The position numbers and the translations under genes are program-made. Below the pieces are notes generated by a model. That model saw nothing but the letters and a program-made list of their open reading frames with translations, did not search any database and was not told where the DNA came from. A stretch of DNA of 64,000 bases. It comes from Littorina saxatilis. Taxonomy: Eukaryota > Mollusca > Gastropoda > Littorinimorpha > Littorinidae. Shown one piece after another: positions 31,263-43,876 of the stretch. The DNA lies in assembly GCF_037325665.1 (NCBI RefSeq), contig NC_090250.1:45114829-45178828 (forward strand), read 5' to 3'. Numbering within the stretch: the first letter of the stretch is position 1; each line of letters begins with the position of its first letter.

Positions 31263-32178
31263 TGTTAATATTAGAGTATTATAGCTTTGGGACATTTCAA
31301 TAAGCCAACAGTTTATAGCTACATTAATCGAAAATATCTTATTACTTACCCCTTACCAAGCATTTTTACCTCACGACATTGAAATCACCGAAGGTGTTCA
31401 GTAGTTGATGTTTGGTCTGGTCAGTTTTCTGCCATAATATATATATTATATATATAAACTTCGTCATTCGGGACGCAATGCCTTCTACTGTGAAAGTAGA
31501 GACAGCAATGTGTAAATGACAATTACCTCAATTAGTATGATCAGGAAATTTGTCTGAAGCTTATGTAATTCCTGTAAAAAAGAAGAAGACGTTGTTGCTA
31601 GTTGCATCATGTTGAAGCTAAAATGTATGTAATATAGAATTATTAGGAGTAGATATGAGTTCAAACAATCTGTTCATCAATTTGGTGGATGTACATACGT
31701 TGATGTTGGTTGTGTTCCTTTGGAATGCCTTACACATTTTGGTTGCTATGTTCAAGATGGCTTTGTGTAAGGCTTTGTTTTTCGTGTTTGAAAAATGTTT
31801 CTTTGTTTTTTGTGTTTTGTCATGATAATTGTTTAAGGAAATGATATCGTTTAAAGTTGATTGTCTTGCTTGAGCTATCATAATAATTTCAGCATTAATT
31901 CGGGAGTCAGTGTTGTGATCGTCAGAATAAATGAAGCGGTGTGTATGGCAGTTCTAAGGGAGAATGCAGCCCAATTTTCCGTGAAGGAAAGCGTACAGGA
32001 CTAATACATGAAATTACTGTACATTGACTATAGGGGATTCGTTTGTCAGTACTTTAGCTTTCTGTCCAAAGATTTAATTTTAGAAGACTCATTTAAAAAA
32101 AAACTACATATTATTTGAGGTAAGTTAGGGTGTGTTATATTTTGCCCTGCATATACCCAAGGTAAGCAAATTATTAAG
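31263..32178. other. No gene recognised
   Basis: AT-rich, with a TATATA tract near 31436-31457. No coding supported. Confidence 0.5.
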
Positions 32179-32787
32179 CAGGGCCTAGCATTGTAAGCCG
32201 TTCGGCGTACTTTACGACGAAATAACATCTCCAGTACGCGGAATTCGATTTGGTGTACGCCAAAATGCAAAAACCTGTTATTCCCAAACGGTAAACCCAA
32301 ACAGTCCCAGCTTTTTCGTTTTGTGCGCCGTTCGGTTCAATTCTCAATCGGTTTGACAGTTTGCTTGAGCACGCACTTCCTCTGGCATCGCGCGAGCATG
32401 CTTTGTGCCGGTGTTTTGTGGCTCTAGACTTGAAATAATGTCTCGAAGCGACATTGTTGAACGTGGTCAGCCATTCAGTGAGAAAGAATCCGGGTATTCC
32501 TGGAAGTGGGAATGGCTGGATTTCGTTCCGAAGGCAGAAGGCAAGTCAGAAGAAGTAATGTGCCGATACGGACTATGGCTCCGAAAGGTTGCTATTTCTG
32601 TGAAGGCATAATTTAAATTTAGTTGCTCAATCTTCGTTGCGGGGGGGGGGGGGGGGGGGTCATTTTAGGTAAATGATCTCTAAAAAAAAATCTTCAAATT
32701 CGGGGGGCTGTGCCCCTGGACCCCACTGGGGGCCCCCAGACCCCCGCCTTTGTAAGCTGAACTCACTTTTTCCAATACTAGGCCCTG
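32179..32787. mobile_element. CAGGG-ended DNA element
   Basis: Left end CAGGGCCTAGCATTG and right end CCAATACTAGGCCCTG are inverted, flanked on both sides by attaag (32173-32178, 32788-32793). A short plus-strand frame at 32438-32611 (MSRSDIVERGQPFSEKESGY, then WKWEWLDF...) may be the start of a lost transposase; this is inference. A poly-G run and a GGGGGCCCCCAGACCCCC stretch precede the right end. Confidence 0.72.
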
Positions 32788-32974
32788 ATTAAGTGTGGAA
32801 GGTCAATCACTTCACTGCTTAGGTAATTTGAGAGAGAGGACAAACAAAATCAAAAACTAAGTGTGCGCCTGTTTCTTTCAGCTTTAATGCGTTATATATT
32901 GTGTTATATATTGTGTGTAAAAAAATGTCTGTTTGTCTGTCTGTCTGTAAAAAATTCCATTTCAAACGGCAGAA

Positions 32975-33060
32975 ATTAATATGTAAGCGCCTAGGGCTAT
33001 ATCTAGATTAGGCGCATAAAAATGATCACAATAATAATAATAATAATAATAATAATGTCA
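32975..33060 (+). mobile_element. SINE tail fragment with (AAT)n
   Basis: TAAGCGCCTAGGGCTATATC, AGGCGCATAAAAATGATCAC and an AAT-triplet run. Typical 3' end of a molluscan tRNA-related SINE. Confidence 0.6.
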
Positions 33061-33576
33061 AAAATACTGGAAACTAATACAGCTGAATTTTTGGAAAATA
33101 AGTGGTAAGATAATGTTTTGCCTATCATCAACTCAACAATGATGTTTTGCCCATGCTGAAATCAAAAGAAACCTTGATAGGATGGCTTGCAATTATTAAG
33201 CCATATGTAATCCTGTGTGCAAGACTTACTGCTTGAATCAAAATCAGTAACAAGATATCAAGGCAAAAGTGAAGATCTCGGTGTGACAAGGGGGGCTACT
33301 GAGTATTTCTAATGTCACGACTGTAGTCTGTTACCCTGTCACAAGTTATGTGACAAGGGGGACTACTGTGTAAGTTTGACAGGGTGACGCAGTAATTCCC
33401 CTTGTCACATTTACAGGCTGAGAAATCAATTTCTTGTGACGTTGTGTACAAGGCCATCCTCCCTGTCTCGATTTTTCTGTCTCGGTTTGTTTCTGTGTCG
33501 ATCTCTGCCTTTCTGTTTCTGTCTGTCCCTCTTGCTCTTTTTTTCACCATTTTCTCCCTCTCCCTGTCTCTCTCTC

Positions 33577-34203
33577 TGCCTAGGCCTCCACCCCCAACCC
33601 CTCTCCCTGTCTCTCTCTCTCTGCCTAGGCCTCCACCCCCCAACCCCTCTCCCTGTCTCTCTCTCTGCCTAGGCCTCCACCCCCCAACCCCTCTCCCTGT
33701 CTCTCTCTCTGCCTAGGCCTCCACCCCCCAACCCCTCTCCCTGTCTCTCTGCCTAGGCCTCCACCCCCCAACCCCTCTCCCTGTCTCTCTCTGCCTAGGC
33801 CTCCACCCCCCAACCCCTCTCCCTGTCTCTCTCTCTCTGCCTAGGCCTCCACCCCCAACCCCTCTCCCTGTCTCTCTCTCTGCCTAGGCCTCCACCCCCC
33901 AACCCCTCTCCCTGTCTCTCTCTCTGCCTAGGCCTCCACCCCCCAACCCCTCTCCCTGTCTCTCTCTCTGCCTAGGCCTCCACCCCCCAACCCCTCTCCC
34001 TGTCTCTCTCTCTCTCTGCCTAGGCCTCCACCCCCCAACCCCTCTCCCTGTCTCTCTCTCTGCCTAGGCCTCCACCCCCCAACCCCTCTCCCTGTCTCTC
34101 TCTCTGCCTAGGCCTCCACCCCCCAACCCCTCTCCCTGTCTCTCTCTCTGCCTAGGCCTCCACCCCCCAACCCCTCTCCCTGTCTCTCTCTCTGCCTAGG
34201 CCT
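33577..34203. repeat. 42-46 bp minisatellite, strongly C/T-skewed
   Basis: About 14 units of CTGCCTAGGCCTCCACCCCC followed by CAACCCCTCTCCCTGTCTCT. Units differ mainly in the number of CT steps. The minus strand holds repeated GGGAGAGGGGTTGGGGGG runs. Confidence 0.95.
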
Positions 34204-35400
34204 CACAGTTATCGTGTCATGAGCAAAATCTCTGTATCAGTGGATGGCTTGGAAAATGTATTCAGTATCAACTTAAGAAACATCCTCATTAAGAAAATCT
34301 TTTGTGTTTGAACTTTACCGCCAGTATCTGTCTTTATGTTTCTATTTGTTGCTGTGTTGCAAGATTTGTGTGTATAGTATAAGCCTGATCTTGCATTTGA
34401 AAGCATTTTTCAGCTTCCATCTCATGTTAAGAAAACAGCAGGGATGATATTTTCCCCATCATTTTGAATACACGTTCTTGACATTATGATTATGTTGATA
34501 TAAAACTGATAGTAAACACTAACTTCAGAAGGTATGTTTATAAAATGCTGATAAGCAAAATAGACACGCACCAGGCTGTCAGGAATACTACAGGTGCAAT
34601 GATGCACACTGATCAAATGGATGTTGTCATGCGTTGATGGAATGCTGTACTGATTTAAATAAATTGTTTTTCTGTGGATTGCCTTTGTGTTCACCTGTTT
34701 TTTGAGAAAGGGAGTGTCTCTTTGTCCGTTTATACATCTGATTTGAAAAACATGCTGCAAAATAGAATGCAGCTAACTTGAAGGGGAGCAAACAGCACAA
34801 AATACTTCTAGGTGATCTCCCTTTAGTTTCACGTACCAGTACATTCCGTTCGTTTTGTGTATACGGCAGAGAAAGACAGAGTGTGCGTTCGTGTATGTGT
34901 GTACTGTCTCGCACCCACGCATAAGACTCACGCAGTCAGTCATCCACGACTCTAACAAGATTTTGCTATCCCAAACCACAACAACAACAAAAACAAGCTG
35001 ACTCAGAGAAATTAACTGTTTAGGAAACGTTTCTTACACAGATTGAAATGTATTAAAAAAATCAACACAAATACTCGGTAGTTATTCATTCCACTGTCCT
35101 TTACAACAAACCAGAAACATTGCTTATTTTATGTCATCTTTTTGACAGATACTCTCCCTCTTCTACTGCACTGAGTCTTTAGGACGGTTTAAGCGTCACC
35201 GTTAACAAGAGGACCGTAAAACATCAGTGGACTGAGTTGGAGCTCCATCAGAATAAGCAGGAAGATATAGGCGGATGACGTCATGCCACTGATCTCTGCA
35301 ACGTCCTCAGCTCTTCCAACACGTCAGGGTAGAATCAAAGACATCGAGAGAAGAGATGCGAAGTGCATACCCGCATTAAAGCCTGTCTTTAATTGGGCGA
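34204..35400. other. No gene recognised
   Basis: Unassigned sequence; minus-strand frames at 34422-34914 show no family resemblance. Confidence 0.5.
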
Positions 35401-35407
35401 AGTATAG

Positions 35408-35522
35408 TTCGCGAAGCTGGCCGCACGGAGCGTTAGCACTGAGTTTTCGGTAAAAAGACTTCGCGAAGCTGGCCGCACGGAGCGTTAGCACTGAGTTTTC
35501 GGTAAAAAGACTTCGCGAAGTC
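35408..35522 (+). repeat. Exact 52-bp duplication with TTCGCGAA cores
   Basis: TTCGCGAAGCTGGCCGCACG... at 35408 is repeated at 35460, and TTCGCGAAG occurs a third time at 35512. Each boundary is the palindrome CTTCGCGAAG or its near relative. Confidence 0.9.
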
Positions 35523-35859
35523 GACTTCGGGCTGAATTAAGGACTGCATGATTGTACTGTATGTCTCTGGTAGAACGAAGCTTGGCAGTACTGAGGAACG
35601 ACCACCTCAACCACATCCTGATTGCAATGAAGTATAAACTATACATCCCCTGCCGTTGATCACAGGTTCCCTATTGCTATCCGAAAGCAACGGTACGTTC
35701 GTCGCCACAAACTTGTTAATTTTTTTGTCCAGGGACAGATGGCCAGGCCAGCTGGCCTGACACATATGAATCCTAATTCTCACCAATTACTCAGGTGAGT
35801 CAAAAAACGGAGGTGCAACCTGAAAGTCCTCCTCTCTCGAGCACTCAAGTCATTACATC

Positions 35860-36020
35860 ATCAAGCTGACAGCCGTCCGTCTGGAGGTTCTCAAACATAA
35901 GTTAAAAGTACCGTCCAGTCTGTTGTATGGATGTGGGTCATGGACCCTGAACAGGAAGTACACCAGGCAGCTCGATAAATCAAGTTGCACGTGCGCTCAC
36001 TGCGGTGCATCATGTGAAAT
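35860..36020 (+). pseudogene. LINE reverse-transcriptase relic
   Basis: A plus-strand frame reads KVPSSLLYGCGSWTLNRKYT RQLDK, the LLYG.E.WTL...RQL signature found near the end of many LINE reverse transcriptases. The frame shifts soon after (HVRSLRCIM is in another frame). Old fragment with no other recognisable domain nearby. Confidence 0.6.
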
Positions 36021-36091
36021 CGCTGACAAAACAGGATAAAACGCGGCCAGCATGAGTCAGTTTCAAAGGTCCATTTCAAGTACCTCCCGCG

Positions 36092-36578
36092 TACGCGATC
36101 ATGTTCACCAGTACAGATCTGTCCTGGTTTTTACATGGAACAAGAGCATCCTTACATTTTGACACATACCAAAAATCAACAGCGTGGCTGCACTATGCGC
36201 AGAGTGGGATCATTTGTTACAAGTGGATCTATCCCATCTCCCCCCTTTCCCCTATCCTATCTCCCCCCCCCCCGTCGCGATATAACCTTGAATGGTTGAA
36301 AACGACGTTAAACACCAAATAAAGAAAGAAAGAAAGAAAGGATCATTTGTTGTGTTATGAGCTACATGACTGAATTTATCAGATTCATTGGTTGTTGCTT
36401 TTTCATGTCCCTTCAGCATATTTGGCTATCCAGGAATTTGAGAATTAATTCACAAACCGAAGGTCCCACTGACGCAGCTAGGCTGTTCAGTAATGTTTGG
36501 CTTGTGTTTTAAGTTGAAGGATGCTCTTCTCCTGAGTAAAAGCCTAAAAATATCTGTGACGGTGAACACTAAGATTGC
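36092..36578. mobile_element. Element with ~65-bp imperfect inverted ends, SINE inside
   Basis: GCGATCATGTTCACCAGTAC...AAGAGCATCC at the left is matched in reverse at 36511-36575. The same pair brackets 60565-61203. A SINE tail interrupts it at 36220-36340. Confidence 0.6.
36220..36340 (+). mobile_element. SINE tail with target-site duplication
   Basis: GTCGCGATATAACCTTGAAT through ACACCAAATAAAGAAAG, flanked by ggatcatttgtt on both sides (12 bp). Confidence 0.85.
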
Positions 36579-37006
36579 AACGAGAAAGAATGTACTTTTA
36601 ATCAATAGACAAATTACAAAAAGAGCATTACTTACTAAAAAAATTTTTTTTAAAAAGCAACAATAAAACATCAACACAAGTTATGTAGAACACAATAGAC
36701 AAGCCTTTTGTGCATGTACACAGTCACAACAGGAGAGACGTAATCAATATCATCATTTTATAATGTCGGTAGCATGTGTCCAAAGAACGCGATGAAAAGC
36801 ACAACTACTTCTCAGAAAGTATACTCATATAGACAAAAATACTTAATGTGAAGTTTTCTTCCACAGGTTATGTTGCATATCATGATTATGTTTTATAAAC
36901 ACACGACATATACATCAATAGTGTAGACAATTGTGGATAGTCCAGAGAAATTTAAAAATTTTACAAGGAATGAAAATAGAAATGTATCATAATACAATGT
37001 AATAAC

Positions 37007-37383
37007 TTCTTCTTCTTCTGCGTTCGTGGGCTGAAACTCCCACGTACACTCGTGTTTTTTGCACGAGTGGAATTTTACGTGTATGACCGTTTTTTACCCC
37101 GCCATTTAGGCAGCCATACGCCGTTTTCGGAGGAAGCATGCTGGGTATTTTCGTGTTTCTATAACCCACCGAACTCTGACATGGATTACAGCATCTTTTT
37201 CGTGCGCACTTGGTCTTGTGCTTGCGTGTACACACGGGGGTGTTCGGACACCGAGGAGAGCCTGCAAACAAAGTTGACTCTGAGAAATAAATCTCTCGCC
37301 GAACGTGGGGACGAACTCACGCTGACAGCGGCCAACTGGATACAAATCCAGCGCGCTACCGACTGAGCTACATCCCCGCCCAG
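37007..37383 (-). mobile_element. Full-length tRNA-derived SINE
   Basis: On the minus strand the head GGGGATGTAGCTCAGTCGGT with A box, then a B-box-like stretch near 37300-37320, a body with TGTAATCCATGTCAGAGTTC, and an AGAAGAAGAAG tail. caatgtaataac flanks it at 36995-37006 and 37384-37395. The same body occurs at 60662-61042 behind a different tRNA-like head. Confidence 0.9.
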
Positions 37384-37552
37384 CAATGTAATAACGATAA
37401 CTTGCTCGGATACCAGGCTGTTCTGAGTTCAATACAAGTGCGTTCCCCTCTGAGCCATATTCAAATCAAGAACACAATCCTGAAAGACTCTCATCGTTTA
37501 AAAACTTCTTTTCTCCTCGTATAAGGCATGAGAGAAATTCAAGTGTTACGCC

Positions 37553-37735
37553 CTTACGGCAAAGCCATTAGGGGCATGTTCCCGGGTTTTACCCCGAATT
37601 TAGATGAGATACACGAGTGTATGCGTGTTTATGTGGTATAAGCCATCTGCACTTATGGCAGAATGACCGATGTCTTTTACGTGCCACTGTGATGACACGG
37701 TGGTGGGACATGGCTACCGTCTGTGATAAGGCTCG
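37553..37735 (-). mobile_element. SINE body fragment, same family as 13417-13735
   Basis: Reverse of the plus-strand SINE body (GGTGTAAT..., GCACTTATGGCAGAATGACC, TGCCACTGTGATGACACGG). It lacks the tRNA head. Confidence 0.8.
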
Positions 37736-37747
37736 TGAACACAGCAT

Positions 37748-39367
37748 TTACAGTCGACAGGTTTGTGTGTCACTGTCCGACGGGTGAGAGTTCTTCTCTG
37801 TTTTCAAAGACTCCTTGTTGGGAGAATCAAACTTAATGCTGGAATTGTTGCTGGACAGACCAGTGGTAGCAGACTGACAGCTGCTATGTTGTTGCACGAG
37901 CAGTGTACTGCCGTTCTGACCAGAGCTTTGCTGCGAGCTGACTTGCAGGGCGGCAGCACGGTTTTTGCTATGGCCGCAGAGCTGACGCCACAGGTTGTAG
38001 ACTCTCTTGTTGAGCAGCAGCGTGGTGGCCAGCAGCAGACCCTGAAGTCCCAGCAACACCACAGCGACGTACTCCAGCCAGGGCCGCGTGCCAGGGACAG
38101 CCAGCAGGAAGAGCGACAACCAGCACGCCCCAGTGATCACCGACAGCCGGAAACAGGCCACGAGGCTTACGTGATTCTGCCTCGTGCTGCTCAGGTGAGG
38201 TCGTCTGCGGATGTGGACGACGGTGACGATGAACAGGACGACGTTGAAAGTGACAGCCAGACCTAGGGGCAGGCCGAAGCCCAGCTGCCGGGACATGCTT
38301 CTGTCGATGAAGCAGAGGTACTTGGCTGGGTAGCCCGGGTCTCCGTGGATGAGCTGGTTGCTCAGAACGGTCGCCCCGATCACAGCTGCCGACAGAGAGA
38401 AGGAGGATACGAGAGACACACCCAGCAGCTTCCTTGAGGCCAGAGTCAGCCTGGCTCTGAGCGGGAACATGATGGAGAAGAAGAGCTGCAGTGTGCAGGA
38501 GGTCATCATGAAGACGGCAGAGAGCCAGAAGAAGTGGAGCAGCAGCGCCAGCACCAGACACAGCTGATGGATCTCGTACTGCTCCAGACCAAACTCATGC
38601 AGCGCCTGCGCCAGGAAGAGCAGACAGGTCATGGCGAGCGTGGACAGTCCCGTGCCTTCTCTCAGCGGGGGCAGAGCCAGGTAGGTCACCACCACACACA
38701 GCAGGCTGACCAGCGAAACACACGTGCAGACGATGGATACCACGCCCAAAGATGTCCACGTGTCCTCAAATTCAACCCGCGTTGATGTCGTGCGCGGCAG
38801 AGCTGGAGTGCTCACACACGCATCGGGAAGGAGAATCTTATGAAAGTCTTCAACACAAAGGAGATAAAAAGTCGCTTGTCTTTCGCGAGTAACGTCAACG
38901 GTAATATTGCTCTCATCGAGGTCCAACCGGGCGAGTCTAACCATGAAATTGCTGAACTCGCCCTGTGTCAGATTAACCCGAGGACAGAAGGTGGTGTTCC
39001 TCAGCGTAGAAAAGCTCATCTGGTTTTTCACCCCCATTTCTCTTGGTCCATTGTAAACCGCCAGCTTCACAGACATGGACTCGCTTTTCGTGGAACAGCT
39101 ATCTGGTATAACGCTGATCCAATCAGAATAGTCGAGACAGTCAGGTGCTGGAGTGACGACAGTTAGGTTACCTGAATTCCAATTGGCCCAGCGCGAGGCG
39201 TGGTCTTTCAAAGCCCGGATGAGAGAGTCAGCCATTTCTCTGAGAAGCATGGCTTGGGTGCTGTATATTTCCATGGTAACGTCCACCGTGAGAGTGCTGT
39301 TGTCCTCACAACCAAGCCGAGGGAAACTTTCTGCTTTGTACAAGTATATCGTGCCTGGTAAATGGAT
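37748..39367 (-). CDS. Receptor exon 4: pre-TM region, 7TM domain, tail, stop
   Basis: Acceptor CTTCTTTGTCCACAG, phase 0. Encodes 539 residues: a juxtamembrane ectodomain with six or more cysteines, the complete 7TM block without introns, and an 80-residue cytoplasmic tail rich in Ser, Gln and Asn ending SDTQTCRL. Confidence 0.88.
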   Translation of the reverse strand: MHLPGTIYLYKAESFPRLGCEDNSTLTVDVTMEIYSTQAMLLREMADSLIRALKDHASRWANWNSGNLTVVTPAPDCLDYSDWISVIPDSCSTKSESMSVKLAVYNGPREMGVKNQMSFSTLRNTTFCPRVNLTQGEFSNFMVRLARLDLDESNITVDVTRERQATFYLLCVEDFHKILLPDACVSTPALPRTTSTRVEFEDTWTSLGVVSIVCTCVSLVSLLCVVVTYLALPPLREGTGLSTLAMTCLLFLAQALHEFGLEQYEIHQLCLVLALLLHFFWLSAVFMMTSCTLQLFFSIMFPLRARLTLASRKLLGVSLVSSFSLSAAVIGATVLSNQLIHGDPGYPAKYLCFIDRSMSRQLGFGLPLGLAVTFNVVLFIVTVVHIRRRPHLSSTRQNHVSLVACFRLSVITGACWLSLFLLAVPGTRPWLEYVAVVLLGLQGLLLATTLLLNKRVYNLWRQLCGHSKNRAAALQVSSQQSSGQNGSTLLVQQHSSCQSATTGLSSNNSSIKFDSPNKESLKTEKNSHPSDSDTQTCRL

Positions 39368-42300
39368 CTGTGGACAAAGAAGAGTGACCATGTGAACTCA
39401 ACTTTGCTTACAAACATGCGCACAAACAATATAAACGGAGCAAACAAATTATCATGTCAAATTGTCACCCCAACTAAAGCATTAAGGCCCGTGTCATTTC
39501 ATTTAAACGTTCTGTGCAATTTAAGCCACTTAACTTGGTTATCTGGCACACCTTTCAGATAAAAGATTTCCGCTTTTACATGGATCACGTGATCGTCGCT
39601 CAAATAAGGTTACCCCTAAAAGCCACCTGATAAAAACATATGGTACCAATTAAAAATAATCGACCACTAATCATAATAGGCACAACTTGGCAACTTTTAC
39701 ATACGAGGAGAAAGTCAAATCAATTAACTATATCCACAACAGGTTATTTTGTTTATCTAGCTTGCGTATTTCTTGTGTTATGCCATTCCTACTTGTGCAT
39801 GTGTGAATCGCATGAGGGGGTCAAAAACGGAAATTGTGTGCGTCAATTTTGTTTTTGTTTAGGATTACAAAGGACCAACACAACTATGTATATGAGTTGT
39901 TCTTTGCTACTGGTCACAAGTGGGGGTCAGCTCACACGGACGCATTGTTCAATACAGTCTAGGGGAGAAACTGGTCACAAAGCACCCAGTACATGCCAGA
40001 GAGATAGGAGAATCGGCACAATAAAAACAAAATACCAAAATCATTCAATAGATATGGAAATATTAAGATTTACTGTGAAAATGCCAGCAAAAATGGCGTC
40101 CAAAAACGGGAACGCACACTTGGTGCGTCTTTGAAGACTTACCTCCCGTTCTGTGTTGTTGATAATAGTCGTGTTTGTGCTGTTGTTGTTGAAATAGTAT
40201 CTAATAAAACTGATGCAGTTCTTGAAATGTTGCAAATTATTGTTGTCTTTGTGAAATGCGAGAGTGTTCAGAGGCGTAATCTGCATACGGCTGATGTCCC
40301 ACATAGGGTACCCCACTTCGATCAGCGTATCACTCCAAATGAGCTTCATAGCAGAAAAGCAGATACACTACCAACACACTGCATAACAGATCTACAAGTC
40401 TCAGCCAGAATCATTGAAATTTACTTTCTGTATAAAATATTGCAATCAAATTTGTTCACGATGTCCCACAAATAACGCAGGTTACCCTCGCCTTCGATTC
40501 AAAGTAACTCCAATCTGACTTAATTACAATCGAAACGCAGATGACGAACTGATTCACCACAAATTTGTGGTATTTTACACACAAATTTCAACTGTGTTGT
40601 TTCGCGATAAACAGCCATAAACAAACAAATGTGGCGCCGTCACGTCGCCTTGGAAGGAATAACGCAGGTGACCAAGGCTTGTTTCCGATACCTGTCTGAT
40701 TAAAATCATCGTTTTTTCACGAATGACGGCTCTTTGGCAGATCTGGTGAGTTGGAAACTGTCTATGAATGTTTCATTTAATGTCAAATGCGTACATTCTT
40801 GTCGATATTGTTACCTTTGGGCTCATAAATTAAGTCAATCGTCGTGTTGTCCGAAAGTGACTTTTGTCAGCATAGAACTTACTGTGCTTTGATCATTGAC
40901 TGAGAAGAATCTTCCGATGACACTAGTTCATTTCACTACGCGACTGCAGATCTGCAAGGAAACTTATGGCAGGGGAAATAAGCTTAACTGAAGACAAATA
41001 AGCGGAGTAACTGTTCTTCAACGGATTGCTCTTACACTGATCTAAATATTTAGATCTTGTCGTCTGCTAGTCTGCTAGTAAGTAGTCTTCGGTCGTGTGA
41101 AAGTCACATCTATTTCGACTGTGTGCATCGATCCGTGTAGTGAAATGTTGATCTTTGATGATTTGGCAACATAACTTCGCTAAATGTGCTTCGAGTGTAT
41201 CTCCCCGTTAACTGCATTTGAAAACGTCTTTTAACAAGACCATGTTTCGACAGCCCAGACGGGGAGGATCCTCGATAGCTCACAGGGTATATAATGTTTT
41301 CCGCCGTTTTTTGAAGAATCCTTTCAAATTTGCTATTCCAAAAGTACCTTATGACACGACTCGAGTGGCAAAGAACATTCTCTGCAATTCCTGTCTCAGT
41401 CCGTGCAGCCGTTTCGGGTCCTATCGTCATCATACAAACATACACACAGACACACAAGAACCAGCTTTAAAAGTTAGATTATGTAGGAACCATGTGAACC
41501 AGTGATTTTTTCTTATGTACAACAGATACTACAGTATTTCTGCTTTATGAAAAGCAATATTTCAAAAACAAAACTAGAGATTTGAATTTTGACCACTTTT
41601 CCCCCTCTCTGTCACCAGTACTGAAGAACAACTCATCAACGCTAATACTCCCATTGATGGAGTCAGATATTATTAGCATAGAAATATAACACAAGAGAAT
41701 CTATTCTAGCTGTTTTGTGTCTCGGAAAGAAAAATAAACTCAGAATGTACGGGATTTACAGAAATTGTGCACAATATACAGAATAGACGATTTTCGGAAA
41801 TCAGTAACTGTCGGGGTTTTAAAGGTTGTGAAAGATTGAATACCCTTGCATTTAGGGGGACAAGTAATCCACACGTGCTCCGTGTCCACGCGTTCAAGAC
41901 ACACCCCTCGATAGTGATTGGTCCGTGGGCTGTTTGTCTCCCTCAAAGCAAGGGTATTCACTCTTTCACAACCCATACAGACAGGACAGAGTTATTTTCC
42001 CAATTCGTCCATTGCACGCAAAATCACATGTTCAGTGTTTGTCATTTCACAAAACGGTTTAGTAATAGATTTGACCCCGTAGGAGTAAACAAACAAAAAC
42101 ACTGAATATGTATTAATCAGAAACTCGTTTCATCTTGTTCTTCCAAAATAAATGCTAGCTCTTACATAGCTCATTGTAGAAGTTATACGCCCAACAAAAG
42201 CAATTGGCATTGGTGACGTTAACTGGAAACGGGAGCAAACTTTGAAACCAAAGTAATTTGATTCGGCGAAAACTTGTGTACAATTGTCTCCTTCACTGCG

Positions 42301-42381
42301 AAACCCCGGTGCACAGCTAAGCTTTCGGCACTGGCACTGAAAGAGAATAGAAAGTAATTAGTAAAAGTCATCTGTATTCGA

Positions 42382-42454
<73 letters not shown>

Positions 42455-42537
42455 TGTCTGTCTGTCTGTCTGTCTGCCTGTTTGCGAGCGAGCGTGCGTA
42501 CGTGCGTGCCTGTGTGCGTGTGTGTCACGGTGTGTGT

Positions 42538-42612
<75 letters not shown>

Positions 42613-42941
42613 TACATTTACACAAGAAAATATTATTTGTTTTTCGATTGTTATTCAGGAGCGTGGCTTTCGTATTTGCATGTCATACTGTCGGGAACAT
42701 AATCTTCAAAAATATATCTGATTTTTTTAAACAAAAATCCTCACACACACACACACACATGTGCAAAATTAAAATCACATTATTTACAACAATATTTTTT
42801 TTTATTCACAATTCTTGATATCCTTGATATAAATACATTTTAAATTTAGATGTGTTTGGTTTTGTTACGATCCTTTTTACATTTAGTCAAGTTTTGACTA
42901 AATGTTTTAACATAGAGGGGGGAATCGAGACGAGAGTCGTG

Positions 42942-43012
<71 letters not shown>

Positions 43013-43805
43013 TGTCTGTGTGTGTGTGTAGAGCAATTCAGACTAAACTACTGGGCCGATCTTTATGAAATTTGACAGGAGAGTTCCTGGGTATAATATC
43101 CCCGGACGTTTTTTTCATTTTTTTGATAAATACCTTTGATGACGTCATATCCGGCGTTTTGTAAAAGTTGAGGCGGCACTGTCACACCCTCATTTTTTAA
43201 TTAAATTGATTGAAATTTTTGCAAAGCAATCTTCGACGAAGGCCGGGGTTTGGTATTGCATTTCAGCTTGGTGGCTTAAAAACTAATGAGTGAGTTTGGT
43301 CATTAAAAATCGGAAACTTCGAATTAGAATTATTTTTTTATTAAACGATCCAAAAACAATTTCATCTTATTTTTCGTCATTTTCTGATTCCAAAAACATA
43401 TACATATGTTATATTTGGATTCAAAACAAGCTCTGAAAATTAAAAATATAAAAATTATGATCAAAATTAAATTTCCGAAATCGTTTTAAAAACTATTTCA
43501 TCTTATTCCTTGTCGGTTCCTGATTCCAAAAACATATACATATGATATGTTTGGATGAAAAACACGCTCAGAAAGTTAAAACGAAGAGAGGTACAGTAAA
43601 GCACAGCGCAATCGCTGCGGCACCAAACAGGCTCGTCACTTTCACTGCCTTTTGCACTAGCGGCGGACTACGTTCAGTTTCATTCTGTGAGTTCCACAGC
43701 TTGACTAACAAATGTAGTAATTTCGCCTTACGCGACTTGTTTACATTTAGTCAAGTTTTGACTAAATGTTTTAACATAGAGGGGGGAATCGAGACGAGGG
43801 TCGTG

Positions 43806-43876
<71 letters not shown>

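Noticed and set aside
37763-38785. Plus-strand and alternative-frame proteins opposite the receptor 7TM exon
   Set aside because: Shadows of the GC-rich receptor exon, with no splice context or motif of their own.
42384-42818. Long Cys/Val- and Arg/Glu-rich open frames
   Set aside because: They are translations of (GT)n and (GA)n. The same applies to 1636-1875, 43542-43913, 48566-49012, 51204-51566, 51371-51802 and 60142-60375.
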